Source of the DNA: Clavulina sp. PMI_390
Taxonomy: Eukaryota > Basidiomycota > Agaricomycetes > Cantharellales > Hydnaceae
Assembly (NCBI GenBank): GCA_015039315.1
Contig: WIDE01000001.1
Span: forward strand, 891,282 to 955,281
Reading direction: 5' to 3'
DNA length: 64,000 bases
The first letter of the stretch is position 1. Every line of letters begins with the position of its first letter. Position numbers and translations under genes: made by a program. The notes below the pieces were generated by a model, which saw nothing but the letters and a program-made list of their open reading frames with translations, made no database searches and was not told the origin of the DNA. Shown here in pieces: positions 36,783 through 47,196 of the stretch.

Positions 36783-36815
36783 CGCTGCTCTGCGGTCAAA
36801 GTTGTGAATGTTCAC

Positions 36816-37865
36816 AGATAAAACTGGGGAGCGTTTTAAGGAGAGCGATTACCGCGCGCTCGAATGCCGTGGGAAGCATGACAGGTAATACAGAATCGAG
36901 AGCCGTAATCACGAGGTCGTGCGATCCACACAACATTGCAAAGTGTACGGAGACAATTATGTCTTTTGTTGGAAGCCACGAGGAGGGGATCCTCATTTCA
37001 TACATAGGTCCCGCGGGCACAGATGTAGACAGAGGAGAGCCGTAAGCCCATCTCAAAGGTCGTTCCCTGCAAGTCCCAACGTTGCGCCAGTATTCGCAGT
37101 TTACCTGACTACCAGAATGGTGAAGCTATGCTCCACCTCAGATAGGAAACGTAGATGAAGTTCCATCACTATAGCACTTGTGTTGGCAAAAATTCGTCGC
37201 GCAGAAGCGTCCGCACCACTTTCGGTCTGATCTTCCATCGGCGAAGCTGCGGACAAATCAGGAGGTCATGGTGAATCAAGTCTGGCACGAGCTGATTCGG
37301 AGTTGAGGAGCATCATAAGACTCCGCAAGTATATTTGTTGATTTCTTATGACCTAAGGTCGGGGCCAGGAGTTGTGAATGGCTGGGCCGCCAGTACCAGT
37401 TGTTGGCGACGCTTGGTGGTCACTTGCTACCAGCACAGTACGTGGTTGTTGTTGTTATGGCCAAAGACGCACAACCGTGGGACGGTGTTCTTTTTGGTCG
37501 GCGCCGTTCGATAGAAATAGGCTATTTGAAAAGCCCATGCAAATCTCCTCGTGGTGGGCATCAATTGTCAGCTCGTGGCAAAAAATCACCTTCAACTAAC
37601 TTGCGGGACCCTTTTTCAGGCATACTTGATGAGATCGGTGTTGTGTACACTACTTAGGGCATATCACACTAACCCCCTGGCTGCATATGACCTAACATCT
37701 CAAAGGGGTGCTCCAGCAGTCATGTGAGAGACTGCATCGCTCCTCTCCTTTGGAGACGGGGTAGGTCGGGAACTCAGTAGGTATTTCATTTTATGGTGGT
37801 TTCTTAGGCCACCGTGCTATGCAAACAACATCTTACGTGTGAAATCGCGCTACAGAAGGCAAAGA
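36816..37865. other. Intergenic region, helicase promoter side
   Basis: Lies between the helicase start and the stop of pectinesterase copy 2. ORFs of 60-86 codons have no motif. An extra 5' non-coding exon of the helicase cannot be excluded. Confidence 0.55.
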
Positions 37866-39684
37866 TCACATATACGAAGAATCGATCCACGAGGTTGAAC
37901 CAAGCACCGTCGTGATAGAGAGAGGAGAGGAAAGCTTGGTGGCGAAGCTTGCGCGAGTACCGCTGGCGCCAGCACCGGTATTGCTAAACGAACATCAGGT
38001 TAACACCCACCCAACCCGTGGAGTTGAATTTGCTTACCCGTATTCAGCGAACGTAACGTGGTCGGTGCTAAAAAGAAGCGGAGATGGTGTCAGATGGGAT
38101 TTCCAGTGAGATCACAAGAGGTCAACTGACTTTGGGGTGCTTGAGCTCCACACAGACCAGCCAGCAGCAGGCCTAATTCAAAGGCTAGAATGTCAAGTAA
38201 ACTGGGGGTCGAGGCATTCGACACTCACACAACGGAGCTAAGAGAGCAGGACTGATAGATCACACGAGCGTAATCGGACCAAGGACTATTGAAGACGATC
38301 TGGTCAGCATCAGCGAAGCAGGTGAAGATGTTTCGATGCATACCGTCCGAGGTACGAAGTGACCCCAGAGGCTCCCTCGATAGTTGAATCGTTGATCACG
38401 TAGTAGTATGAGTCGGCTGACGAGCGACTAAGGACCAATCGCATTAGCTGTGTGGAATCATCCACGAGCTCGACTTGCGTACCCTGAAGCGGTCATATAT
38501 CCACTAGCGACGGACTGCAGAGAAAAGACCCGAAAATCAATGATATGATCGAATCTAATCTGATCAATCAATTAGTTTCGCTCACATGGAGAACTGACTT
38601 GGTGATCCAGAGACTATTTCATGGAGAAGAGAAAGTGTCAATCCATCGCCTTTTAGTGGCGCCAGCCAACGTACGAGGCGTGCTGCCCAAAGATCTGTAG
38701 ATGAACGAAGTTCAGGAAGGTTTCAGGAAAGTTTTCTATGAGGACGCACATAGTCTGTAGCTCCAACGATCAATGATTGACTGAAGAATTCACTGCAAGC
38801 GGACGAAATGAGTATGGAATGTTAGTTTATGTCAGGCGAAGAGACTCACGGGCCGTACTGAGCGAGAAGCGTGTCCCTGGGATCGAAGGATATTGAGGGA
38901 AAGTCCACATAATGAGACGAGATGTCTTACTGGTAGCTGGTCAGGTTCAATCCATAACCTCCGAAGCTAAAAATGCCGAATTAATATGGGAAGCATTGAG
39001 GAATTGCCTGAAAGGTGACCTACTTTGCACCGTAGACACTGAGAGCAATGGCTTGACTCTGCCGTGTATTTGGATGAGTTATGAAAAAAGAAAGTATGAA
39101 CAGTTTGCTCACTTGTGTAACGGGCTATACAGAACGCGTCAATACGAGGTACCAGGGACGCATTGTCAGGCGACTTACATGGCCATACGTATTCGCAATG
39201 TTTAAGTTGTAAAGAGAGACTCCCGTCCCGCTGGTTCCAATGCGAACAGTTCCAGACAAATCATCAGAGCCAGCTGCAGATGCTACCAGACTGTTCCAGA
39301 TGTTGACCGCTATATTTGGATACCACGTTATTTCATTCGTCGCCGCCAATCAGCGCGAGGGATTATACGCACTGTTTGATTTATAGGTCAAGGCATTTGA
39401 GGTCTGGCCGTAGATCTTGACATTCGCACGGTTGATGTAGATTTGCTCGTGGTATGTGCCCTATGCAAAAATATGAACTCAACTAGGTGTACAATGAAGA
39501 ACAATCGATATGGACGCACAGCATAGATGAAGTAGACGTTGGAAGATGTGTCCGCAAGCCCAGCCGCAATCGTGCTATACTTTCCTCCACTCCCAATAGT
39601 AATTGCACCCGAAGGAGGTGATGAGGCAGCCAAGACATTGCTCACGCCTGCGAGCGCAGAGATAATACCAAAAAAGCCCCACAT
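37866..39684 (-). CDS. Secreted pectin methylesterase (CE8), copy 2
   Basis: Paralogue of the gene at 23043-24874, with the same fifteen-exon layout and matching intron phases. Signal peptide MWGFFGIISALAGVSNVLA, then ASSPPSGAITIGSGGKYSTI. Catalytic motifs QDTLLAQYGP, VGATDYIFGQHAS and the YLGR/PW block (PWSDYARVIY) are intact; the end WIDSSYM is the same. About 311 aa. The exon-3 end reads NTYGH rather than NTYGVG. I found no frameshift or premature stop in any exon, so both copies look functional. Opposite orientation to copy 1. Confidence 0.92.
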
Positions 39685-39740
39685 AGTTGAGAATTGGCAA
39701 GCGCAAAATTTGGAGACGGCTAGATCTGGCGGCCACCCCA

Positions 39741-39750
39741 CGCTTTATAT
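39741..39750 (-). promoter_or_regulatory. TATA box of pectinesterase 2
   Basis: ATATAAAGCG on the minus strand, 57-66 bp before ATG. Confidence 0.6.
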
Positions 39751-39812
39751 GGAGGACTTCCAACAAATGAAACAATTCTCGGGGAAATGCCACATAGCAA
39801 TTGGGATACACC

Positions 39813-39903
39813 CGGACCGTCAAGGAGACCGAGTTGCCGCGAATGCTTGGCAGCCATGGGGAGATCATGTGAGGGTATCCAGTCGCCGGTCCGGACAACA
39901 GAA
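39813..39903. promoter_or_regulatory. Pair of CGGWCCG palindromes upstream of pectinesterase 2
   Basis: CGGACCG at 39813-39819 and CGGTCCG at 39897-39903, about 129 and 213 bp before ATG; compare 102 and 205 bp in pectinesterase 1. A binding role is inference. Confidence 0.3.
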
Positions 39904-40456
39904 GGATCAGAGTAGCGAAGCAGTGAGTGGGTCCACTGGTGGCGGAGCGGCGCAGGGTTCCTGACCCGTCGACTTCATAGACAGGAGGGAAAGCCCTTTT
40001 AAGATCTTCGCCCTCGTATAGAACTAATGCCAAGCATTGAGGTTCCGCCGAATTTTCATAGTAGCACATGAATCCGACTGGGGACAGAAATGGCGCTTGG
40101 CTACATCGTGCCTAGAGTGCTATATCGGAGGAGACCACACGGCCCGCAGAGATCTCCCGGTATGTGAACAGAAGCATAAAAACATGACCGCTTGGTAACG
40201 TGTTTGGATTGGCGATATCTGTCTGTAGCAGAACGGAATTATTGAGCCTGACGTGTTATCGATACAATGCTCAACACCACTCGTTTAGGTGGATAGGCCG
40301 CTGAGATAGACTTTGATTCGATCATATGGTATTTGCGACGCGTTAGTGGCGAGGCAGTGCCAAGTTTGGGAGGGGTGAGCGACAAGTCGGTCGTTGTCAC
40401 AACTAGGTCCGAGCCGCGACCAAATAAAGGCCAAGAGATCGTCGACCAGCACCCGA

Positions 40457-41671
40457 ATGTCACGACGGATACTTGCTGCGTTAGCGCAATTGACGTCAAC
40501 CCCCGATGTATCGCATAACCTGAAGACGGCTGTTAGTTTGATAAAACGCGCCAGGGAGGCTGGTGCCTCCATACTGTTCCTCCCAGAGGCGACAGACTTG
40601 TCAGTGCAGTCGTTGACAGCTTTCCTGTATATTTGTGATGGGCCGCTCACTAGAGGTCCAATTTCTGGTACAATTTGGCTGTTCTCCCAGTATTGCTCCT
40701 GCTGCAAAAGTTCTCGAGCTTTCACAACCGATCGCGCCAGGTCAAAACGAGTTCGTAGACGGTATCATAGAGGCTGCCCGAGAAGCTGGAATCTTTGTGA
40801 ACGTTGGCGTTCACGAGCTCCCTGTATCAACTGACAGTAAACCCGATCGATGCTATAACACAAACTTGCTCATATCAAATGAAGGCACTATCTTAAGCTC
40901 GTATCGGAAGGTACCATGCCTAATTTCCTTCAGTAGTTCAGTCTATTGATGGGCTAATCATCTATACTCCACGGTAGGTTCATTTATTTGACGTAGACCT
41001 CGCTCCTGATGGCCCGACAATCAAGGAATCGAATACCACAATCCCAGGCGATGAGCTTACCGCCCCTGTTGTTACACCAGTTGGTCTTCTTGGCGTAAGA
41101 TCATATCTATATTCCCCATTCTCTGAATGGTTCGATGATTAGTTTTGGCGACTGGCCACTTCGCTCTCGCAGTTGCAAACCTGCTTTGACGTTCGGTTTT
41201 CCGATTCTGCTCGTGCTCTGGTCCAAAAACACAACGTCACTGCCCTCACGTATCCTTCTGCCTTCGCTGAGAGAACAGGAGCTGCTCACTGGGAGGTTCT
41301 CCTACGCGCTCGTGCGATCGAAAATCAATGCTATGTGTTTGGTAGTGCCCAGACGTGCGTATCTCATTCTAGCCTGATGAATCGAACGATGTCCCAGCAA
41401 CTGCTGATGTTCTGCCGACAGAGGAGAGCATTTCCCAGGACGTAGAAGCTACGGTTATGCTATGATTGTGGACCCTTGGGGCACCGTGATAGCGTAAGCA
41501 GTGCACAGTTGACAGTCGTTGCTGCTCACTAACAGTGAAGTCACTAGTCAATGTGCGCAAGTGTCACCACCTTCTGCAACGCTTTGTGTCGCAGAAATTG
41601 ACCACAGCTTTGTCGCTAAAATCCGGAGAGAAATACCAATGGGCTGGAATTTGAAGGAAGAGAAGAGATAA
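40457..41671 (+). CDS. Carbon-nitrogen hydrolase, Nit1-like (deaminated glutathione amidase type)
   Basis: Nitrilase-superfamily amidase of about 300 aa. In this branch the known job is to hydrolyse deaminated glutathione, a metabolite-repair reaction. Starts MSRRILAALAQLTSTPDVSH. Catalytic triad positions are visible: Glu in FLPEATDF, Lys in SSYRKVHLFDVDL, Cys in LQTCFDVRF. Later blocks LTYPSAFAERTGAAHWEVLL, RARAIENQCYVFGSAQT, RRSYGYAMIVDPWGTVIAEV and the end IPMGWNLKEEKR fit the family. Exon 1 is 40457..40599; the donor TT|GTCAGT restores the usual DFIAP. Odd: the residues after the nucleophile are RFSDSA where most family members have RFPEL. Convergent with SURF6, 30 bp between stop codons. 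Confidence 0.85.
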
Positions 41672-41701
41672 GGATGATAAAATACATGCTGCTGTAATAC
41701 A

Positions 41702-43203
41702 TTATCTGGCCTTCGCCCCAGATTGAGTCTTCGAACCCTTCTTGAATGACCGGCCCTCGAATCCAGGTCTTGATTTGGCGGATTTTGAAGGCTTGATGCC
41801 CCTGGCTTTGTCCTTTCGTCGCTCGTTTCGCATTGCAATGTTGTCCGTGCGCTTTTTCTGCTTCGCCGCTTGATTCTTCTCCAGTGTCTCCTTCCGCTCC
41901 GCCCTGGAGGAGCCTTGTTAGCCGAATACCGCAAGCTCGGACCGCAGTCTCAATAAAGCAACGATGACACACCATCCTTTCTTGCTCTTTAGCTTCTCAG
42001 CATCCTTCCGCTTGACCGCTTTCTTCAGTCTCGCGATATCGTCATATACTTTCCCCCCACTCGCTCGGATTTCTGCCTTTGCCAATCGATCACGTTCCTC
42101 GATCTCGGCTCGTTTCTCCGGTGTTAGTTGAGCGAGTTTGGCGTTGCGAGCTTCAAGCTGAGCAAGGGCAGTGTGTGGATCGGAAGAAGTGACAAACTTC
42201 TTGTTTTTTATGGAAGGTGGCTGAGAGGAGAGAATCTTGGAGAATGTCACGTTGGCAAGGACATCAGGCTTTGGTCTGGATGGGCCTGCTTCGGGTACAA
42301 CGAGCTGGACCTGATGGAAAGTTTTAGTTTGCGGAAATCGACGCTGGCCAGGTACGCACCTTGTTAGGTTTCGCGGTGGCACGATTATCTTTCTTATTCG
42401 CCCGGGCAGCCTCTTCTTTCTTCTTCTCCTTGAGACTTTGCCTCCGCTTTTCTCGTAGCGCAGCATTCTTCATCCTTCGCTCCTCGAGCAAAGCCTCTTT
42501 GCTACCAAGCTGAGGATCTGCAGTGCTATTTCCTGTATTTCGATGATAATATCCACCCCTACCCTGTCGCAAGGCCTCCATCCGGGCATGAAGACGGGCA
42601 CGCAGTTCAGATATGCTGCCCGAGCCCGGCATAGGAACAGTAGGGCGAGTTATTGCAGGGGGAGTTTCGCTCTCGATATCTTCAACGTCACCATCTTCTT
42701 GGTCTTCGTCTTCTGAAGAAGGGTCCAATTCGCCCTCGGATGCTGGAGCAGGGCCACTGGCTGATTGTTTGGAAGGCACGGCAGTGGCTACTGCGTCTCG
42801 CTGAAGATCAAGCACCGTTTTCTGATTATCCGGATCGAGCTATTATGTTCAAATCGGATCAATGGCTTGATCTTGGCAACGCCAGATAGAGGAAGTGTGG
42901 ACATGGTACGAACCTTCTCTCGCCGTGCCTTCTTCGACGCTTCCTTAATTGCTTGTTTGGGAGTTTCGCGCTTTCTTTTATTCTTCATGTACTTCGAAGA
43001 TATCTGATTGGTGATATAACATGATAAAAACATGGATTGTGAGCACAGACCACCACCAGTGTGCCGCGAAACCTCTAGCAGACCTCTATCTCATCGGGTT
43101 CTCTCGAAACATAGAAGCGAGCAGGTATGATGCTCAGAAGAGACTCAAATGTGGCATTATGTCGCTCTATGCTGTCCCTTAAGGTTTCCAGAGTCACGGC
43201 CAT
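41702..43203 (-). CDS. RRP14: SURF6/Rrp14 nucleolar ribosome-biogenesis protein
   Basis: Highly basic, coiled-coil-prone protein of about 400 aa that works in pre-rRNA processing and 60S/40S assembly in the nucleolus. Exon 1 from ATG at 43203 codes MAVTLETLRDSIERHNATFE and then LLSIIPARFYV, the SURF6 N-terminal domain. It is joined to SSKYMKNKRKRETPKQAIKE and then LDPDNQKTVLDLQRD, both fungal SURF6 signatures. An acidic patch (EDEDQEDGDVEDIE) precedes ELRARLHARMEALR. The core SURF6 domain follows: ANVTFSKI, ALAQLEARNAKLAQLTPEKR, KRKDAEKLKSKKGWAERKET. The Lys/Arg-rich end is GSKTQSGAKAR. The first exon lies apart from the rest and is easily missed. Head to head with SFM1. Confidence 0.88.
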
Positions 43204-43288
43204 CGTATCGAGCGCAGAGCAAAAAGTTGTTGACACGGAGCGCTTAACATCTTCGGTGTCAACAATCACTCCTCGCCTCGCCCTCACC
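43204..43288. promoter_or_regulatory. Compact bidirectional promoter SURF6 / SFM1
   Basis: Only 85 bp lie between the two divergent start codons, so both 5' UTRs and any promoter elements must be inside or overlap the coding parts. No TATA box is visible. Confidence 0.7.
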
Positions 43289-44640
43289 ATGTCGTTCGGA
43301 TATGTTATTGGTGAGGATATATGGCGATCGCGCCTGTGATCGCTCACATCAAGTTGATTTACGTCGTTATTTTTTTTTGCTGCTCTCAAGAACATATGGA
43401 AGATGACGATGAAACTACCAAAACCATTCCTCCTTGGGTCAAGTTGGAGTACCGTGTTAGTCCGCTCCTTACCTTGTATATGATAGACACAAGGAATTAT
43501 CCGGTCCTGTACTGTGTGGTGTGTCTCACGCGGTTAAAATTTCCGTTTTCCAGCATATGCGAACTCTAGCCGGACCAGATGCGATCGTATACTTTGCCAA
43601 CCTCTCCGTAGCTTCAGCGGCAAAGCTTGCAGAAGATATAAGCCCCTCGGATGGTGCACCAGAGTCCCAATCTCTCTCAAAGTATGAATCAACGCATATC
43701 GGGGTTCTTGAACTTATGAAGCAGCGGGGTGTTCCGCTTGAGAAGATTTGCTTGCTGGATCCCAAAGCAACGACGGAACTTTCACCAGAAGATGGTGATG
43801 GGAAGTTCGAATGGTTCTTGTTTGGAGTTAGTGATATAAAAATCAAATGAGATCTCACTCATGAGATGTGCGCTCTTACAAACTCCCCCGTTTATTTGCA
43901 TCGCAGGGCATACTTGGTCCGTCATTTAATTATCGTCTCATGCCCCGCCAAGAGGCTTGATTGAAAGCACCGTTTAGTGACAATTTTTATGCCATTGGGT
44001 AGGGGATGATCCCCCAAGAGACCGTACAGGGGAATTGCGAGTTCATGGCTTTCCCTCTCGACGCCTGGGACCGGTCCAAATGACCACCGACACCGCCCTA
44101 GGGGTAAGGTTCATTTCGTCTTTTAACGACATCCGACGAGCAGGAGGAGGTTATTTGTACTCATAAACTCAATTAGGTGACGAAACTGGTGATCCATGAC
44201 AAAAGTTTGTCCCGCTTTTTCCCATCGCTCTGAGCTACGACGTCGATCCCCACCGTCTCATCGTCTTCATTCGCGCCCCGTTAGTCCCACTGGACACGAT
44301 CAAATATGTTGTGAGTATTGATTGCCCTTGATTCGGTTCTGAGACCTCCCCCGCTGAGCTGGAAATTTGTTCTGGCCACCTGACCATAATAGGATCACCC
44401 CACCATCGTATTCAATCCCAAAGAAAGCGTCGAAATGCCGTTCCGTACGTCCCTGCTCTATACTTCGCTTAAGCGAGCTCCAAAGCCACTGGCAGATCCT
44501 CATTCACACGCTGTTGATCGCTTGTTGTTTATGCCACATCGTACAAAGGCTATATCGCCGATCCTGCTGGGAACCCAACTCTCCCCCCCGGCATGCGTGA
44601 GCACCTGTATCAGGACCTGAACCAAAGTTTTGAATTCTAA
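43289..44640 (+). CDS. SFM1: SFM1-type SPOUT methyltransferase (Rps3 arginine methylation)
   Basis: SPOUT-fold, SAM-dependent enzyme (DUF431); in yeast Sfm1 methylates an arginine of ribosomal protein Rps3. Exon 1 43289..43310 codes MSFGYVI plus one base and joins at the acceptor before 43394 to give YVIEHMEDDDE, matching the conserved EHME start. Further blocks: WVKLEYRHM, GVLELMKQRG, ICLLDPKATTELSPEDGDGK, WFLFGGILGDDPPRDRTGEL, GFPSRRLGPVQMTTDTAL. The piece coding GIL comes from a 10-nt exon at 43907-43916. The rest of the protein follows in small exons ending DLNQSFEF. About 225 aa, normal for the family. An internal ATG at 43396 would drop the conserved YVIEH and is rejected as the main start. 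Confidence 0.9.
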
Positions 44641-47196
44641 ATGAGGCTGGTTCGGGTTCATGTCGATAACGTAGTTGGTGAGCGTCTGATCTGGAGCCAT
44701 GTCATTCTTACCAGCTTACGCGTCTTGACCACAAATCCAGCACGTCCTAAACAATTCTGACAGCCCTCACACCTTGAAATTCACTCCATCACTCATCTAC
44801 CAGTACCTAGCGAGTCCCCAGATCCGCGATACTATCAAAGAGGAATTGTTACGCCAGAGATCTCGGCGTGTTCTGGTGACTCAAAAGGGTTTTTTGTTAC
44901 ATTCCCATAGCGACAGGCATGCGGGAATTTTCACTTTGTCGTCGCCAGCAGTCGGTACCGGCAACTCAGGCCCGCCCCAGCATGGCCCTTTATCTGACCG
45001 TCCGGACTAGGTGAAAATTAGGGAAACTAGGATCAGGACCAGCTGTGATCCTATCACCATCGAGCACTTATCCTATGAACCACTTACTTTGGGATATAAG
45101 TTAATCTCCTCGGTCTCGGACATCCCGCTCCATGTGAATGAGCCTTGAGCATTCGGTGCAACAAGTTCTTGGCTACGAACTAACGCAGGCCACCATACAC
45201 CTGGTACTACTGCTGCTTTCTATGCTAACTAAATGTCGGGTACGCTCAGGGAGCCTTGAAATAACTAAGGACTCCTCAGAGATCCTAACAGTAGCCCCGC
45301 TCGGGAATCTCAGCAAATCCCCTGATGTGGATACTCTATGCACACCTTATACCCGTCTTGACTATGCTAAAGACATGCATAGACCAGTAGTTAATCTTAG
45401 TAGGACGCCGTGATTCTATCCTGTTGCTCCTTGAATCCGACTTTAGAACCCTGAGTTCTGGGAAACTACGATTGTGTTTCGCAGCGGCGACTTGATCATG
45501 AGCAATGACCCCCAACCCGACGAGATGATGAATCGCCGCCTCCACTCCGCACACTTCCAGATTAAAGCGCTCTCATCCTAAGATTGAAGATTGAAGGTGC
45601 AAGATGCTCGTAGCGGCTGGCGGCGGCGAGGCTTTAACTTCCTGTAGGCCAAGGGGAGCTACCTCCACGATTGCTTTTGCTCGGCTCCCAGTGACTCACC
45701 GGCGTGGGCTTTCTATGCTCTGATGGGGGCAATACTGAAGCCACCACGAAACCCCCTCTGCGTTGCTATTTTCGTCTGGCTCAAGGCTTGTGGTATCAAA
45801 TCTCCGAATTCACCTGCCATTATTAATTCGCGCGCGCATTAGAGAGGAGGAGAGAGAACCAAAGTAATTGTCCTCGCGTCGCGCCATCGCGCCCTTTTGC
45901 TTCTCTAAGGTCTGCCATTCTAGTATTCGGTATGTCTGTGGCGTGTACTCAAGCCCGTGCCCGCGTGTGCACGAGGTATGCTAGCAAACAACTGATCACA
46001 TCGCCAGAATGCACATGCTACCACATGCGTAGCTTTGTATACATTAGTAAAGTTCGGGTTGAGTGTGAGCGAAGTATCTCCCCTACCCGACCTGAACGGC
46101 CTGTCAGTATCTCCGTTGTTGATCCACGATCTGACATAACTATCCCCTTATGCACTATAACTGAAGTACCACATGGGCTGTGTAAGTTAGATGGGCTCCC
46201 CGTGCCTTAAGTTCATCCGTAGGGGAGGAGCAGAGTTCGGAATTGACCGATAATATGACGAGCTAGCTGGTAAATTAAGACGAAAAAAGCACCTCCACCC
46301 CAGAGAAGGGGGGACGGTCCGCTGATACATTGCCACTAGGGCATAGGGTTTCTTTGCGGAGCGTAGCTGCGCAGCTGCTGCCCAAGACAAATACACACTC
46401 GTAAATGCCCTGTGAAGGAAAGATAAGATATTGCGATTGGTCGATGCCAACATTGAATTGTATAGCTCAACATCGAAGGGGAGAGGGGGCCAAATCAACG
46501 CGATAGAAAATCAAAAGTGAGAACAAAGCGATAAGGATAAGTAATGAGCGCAGCGCGTGAGCTGGAGCGGAACGTCCCATCGTGAATTCATATCGTAGGT
46601 ATTGAACAGCTCGATGAAAAGGGAATATGGATCAGAAGATCGGGGGATCGGGCCATCATGTGTCAGATAGGGTGAAGGGATAGAGCGGGACATATCGCAC
46701 AAAGGAAGGAGGCAAAAATGGGCAGAAGGTTTAGATACCAGAACTCCCAGACCTCGAACCTCCAATCTGAATCCGCATGGAAATGCAAATCGTCGTCATG
46801 GGATCGGCGGTTTAAAGGGTTGCGAAATGAATAGGGTGAATGACATGGATGGAAGAGGAGCGGCGGCGTGGGCGAAGCGGAACGGAAGTCGACAAAAGTA
46901 AGAGAAAGGCATGAAACGGGGAAGTATGATGGGAGGGATCATAATTCGTAATAGTACAAGGTCGACCCACAAAATGAGGGCAAGTGAAGAAAAAGTGCAA
47001 AAAATCGTGGAAATAAGACGGAGAAAAAACACCAGTCGGCAAAAAAGCCGAACCGGGGACATGAAATGGAACAGCGGGGTCACCGACAAGGGTGAACATG
47101 CCAAAGAACCGGAAACGACAAAGGGAAGGGGTAGGAAGAAAGTGGAGTAGTCGAGGTTCGGTCCGAGGAGTCCGTTGATTTTGGGATGGATCAGAA
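44641..47196. other. Long intergenic stretch without a recognisable gene
   Basis: About 2.5 kb, the longest gap of the window. Short ORFs (up to about 130 codons) on both strands are not linked by plausible splice sites and show no motif. A CG-alternating tract occurs near 45830-45836. From about 46800 to 47196 the sequence is probably the 3' UTR side of the bZIP gene. No transposon ends, tRNA boxes or terminal repeats were recognised. Confidence 0.5.

Larger units (their letters stand above)
39685..40456. other. Divergent intergenic region pectinesterase 2 / nitrilase
   Basis: Holds the pectinesterase 2 promoter (TATA box, two CGGWCCG palindromes) and the upstream region of the amidase gene. 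An ORF of 164 codons on the minus strand overlaps the pectinesterase start and is only its extension in another frame. Confidence 0.6.

Noticed and set aside
43396..43398. ATG as start of SFM1
   Set aside because: It would drop the conserved YVIEHME start, which is restored by the 22-nt exon at 43289-43310.
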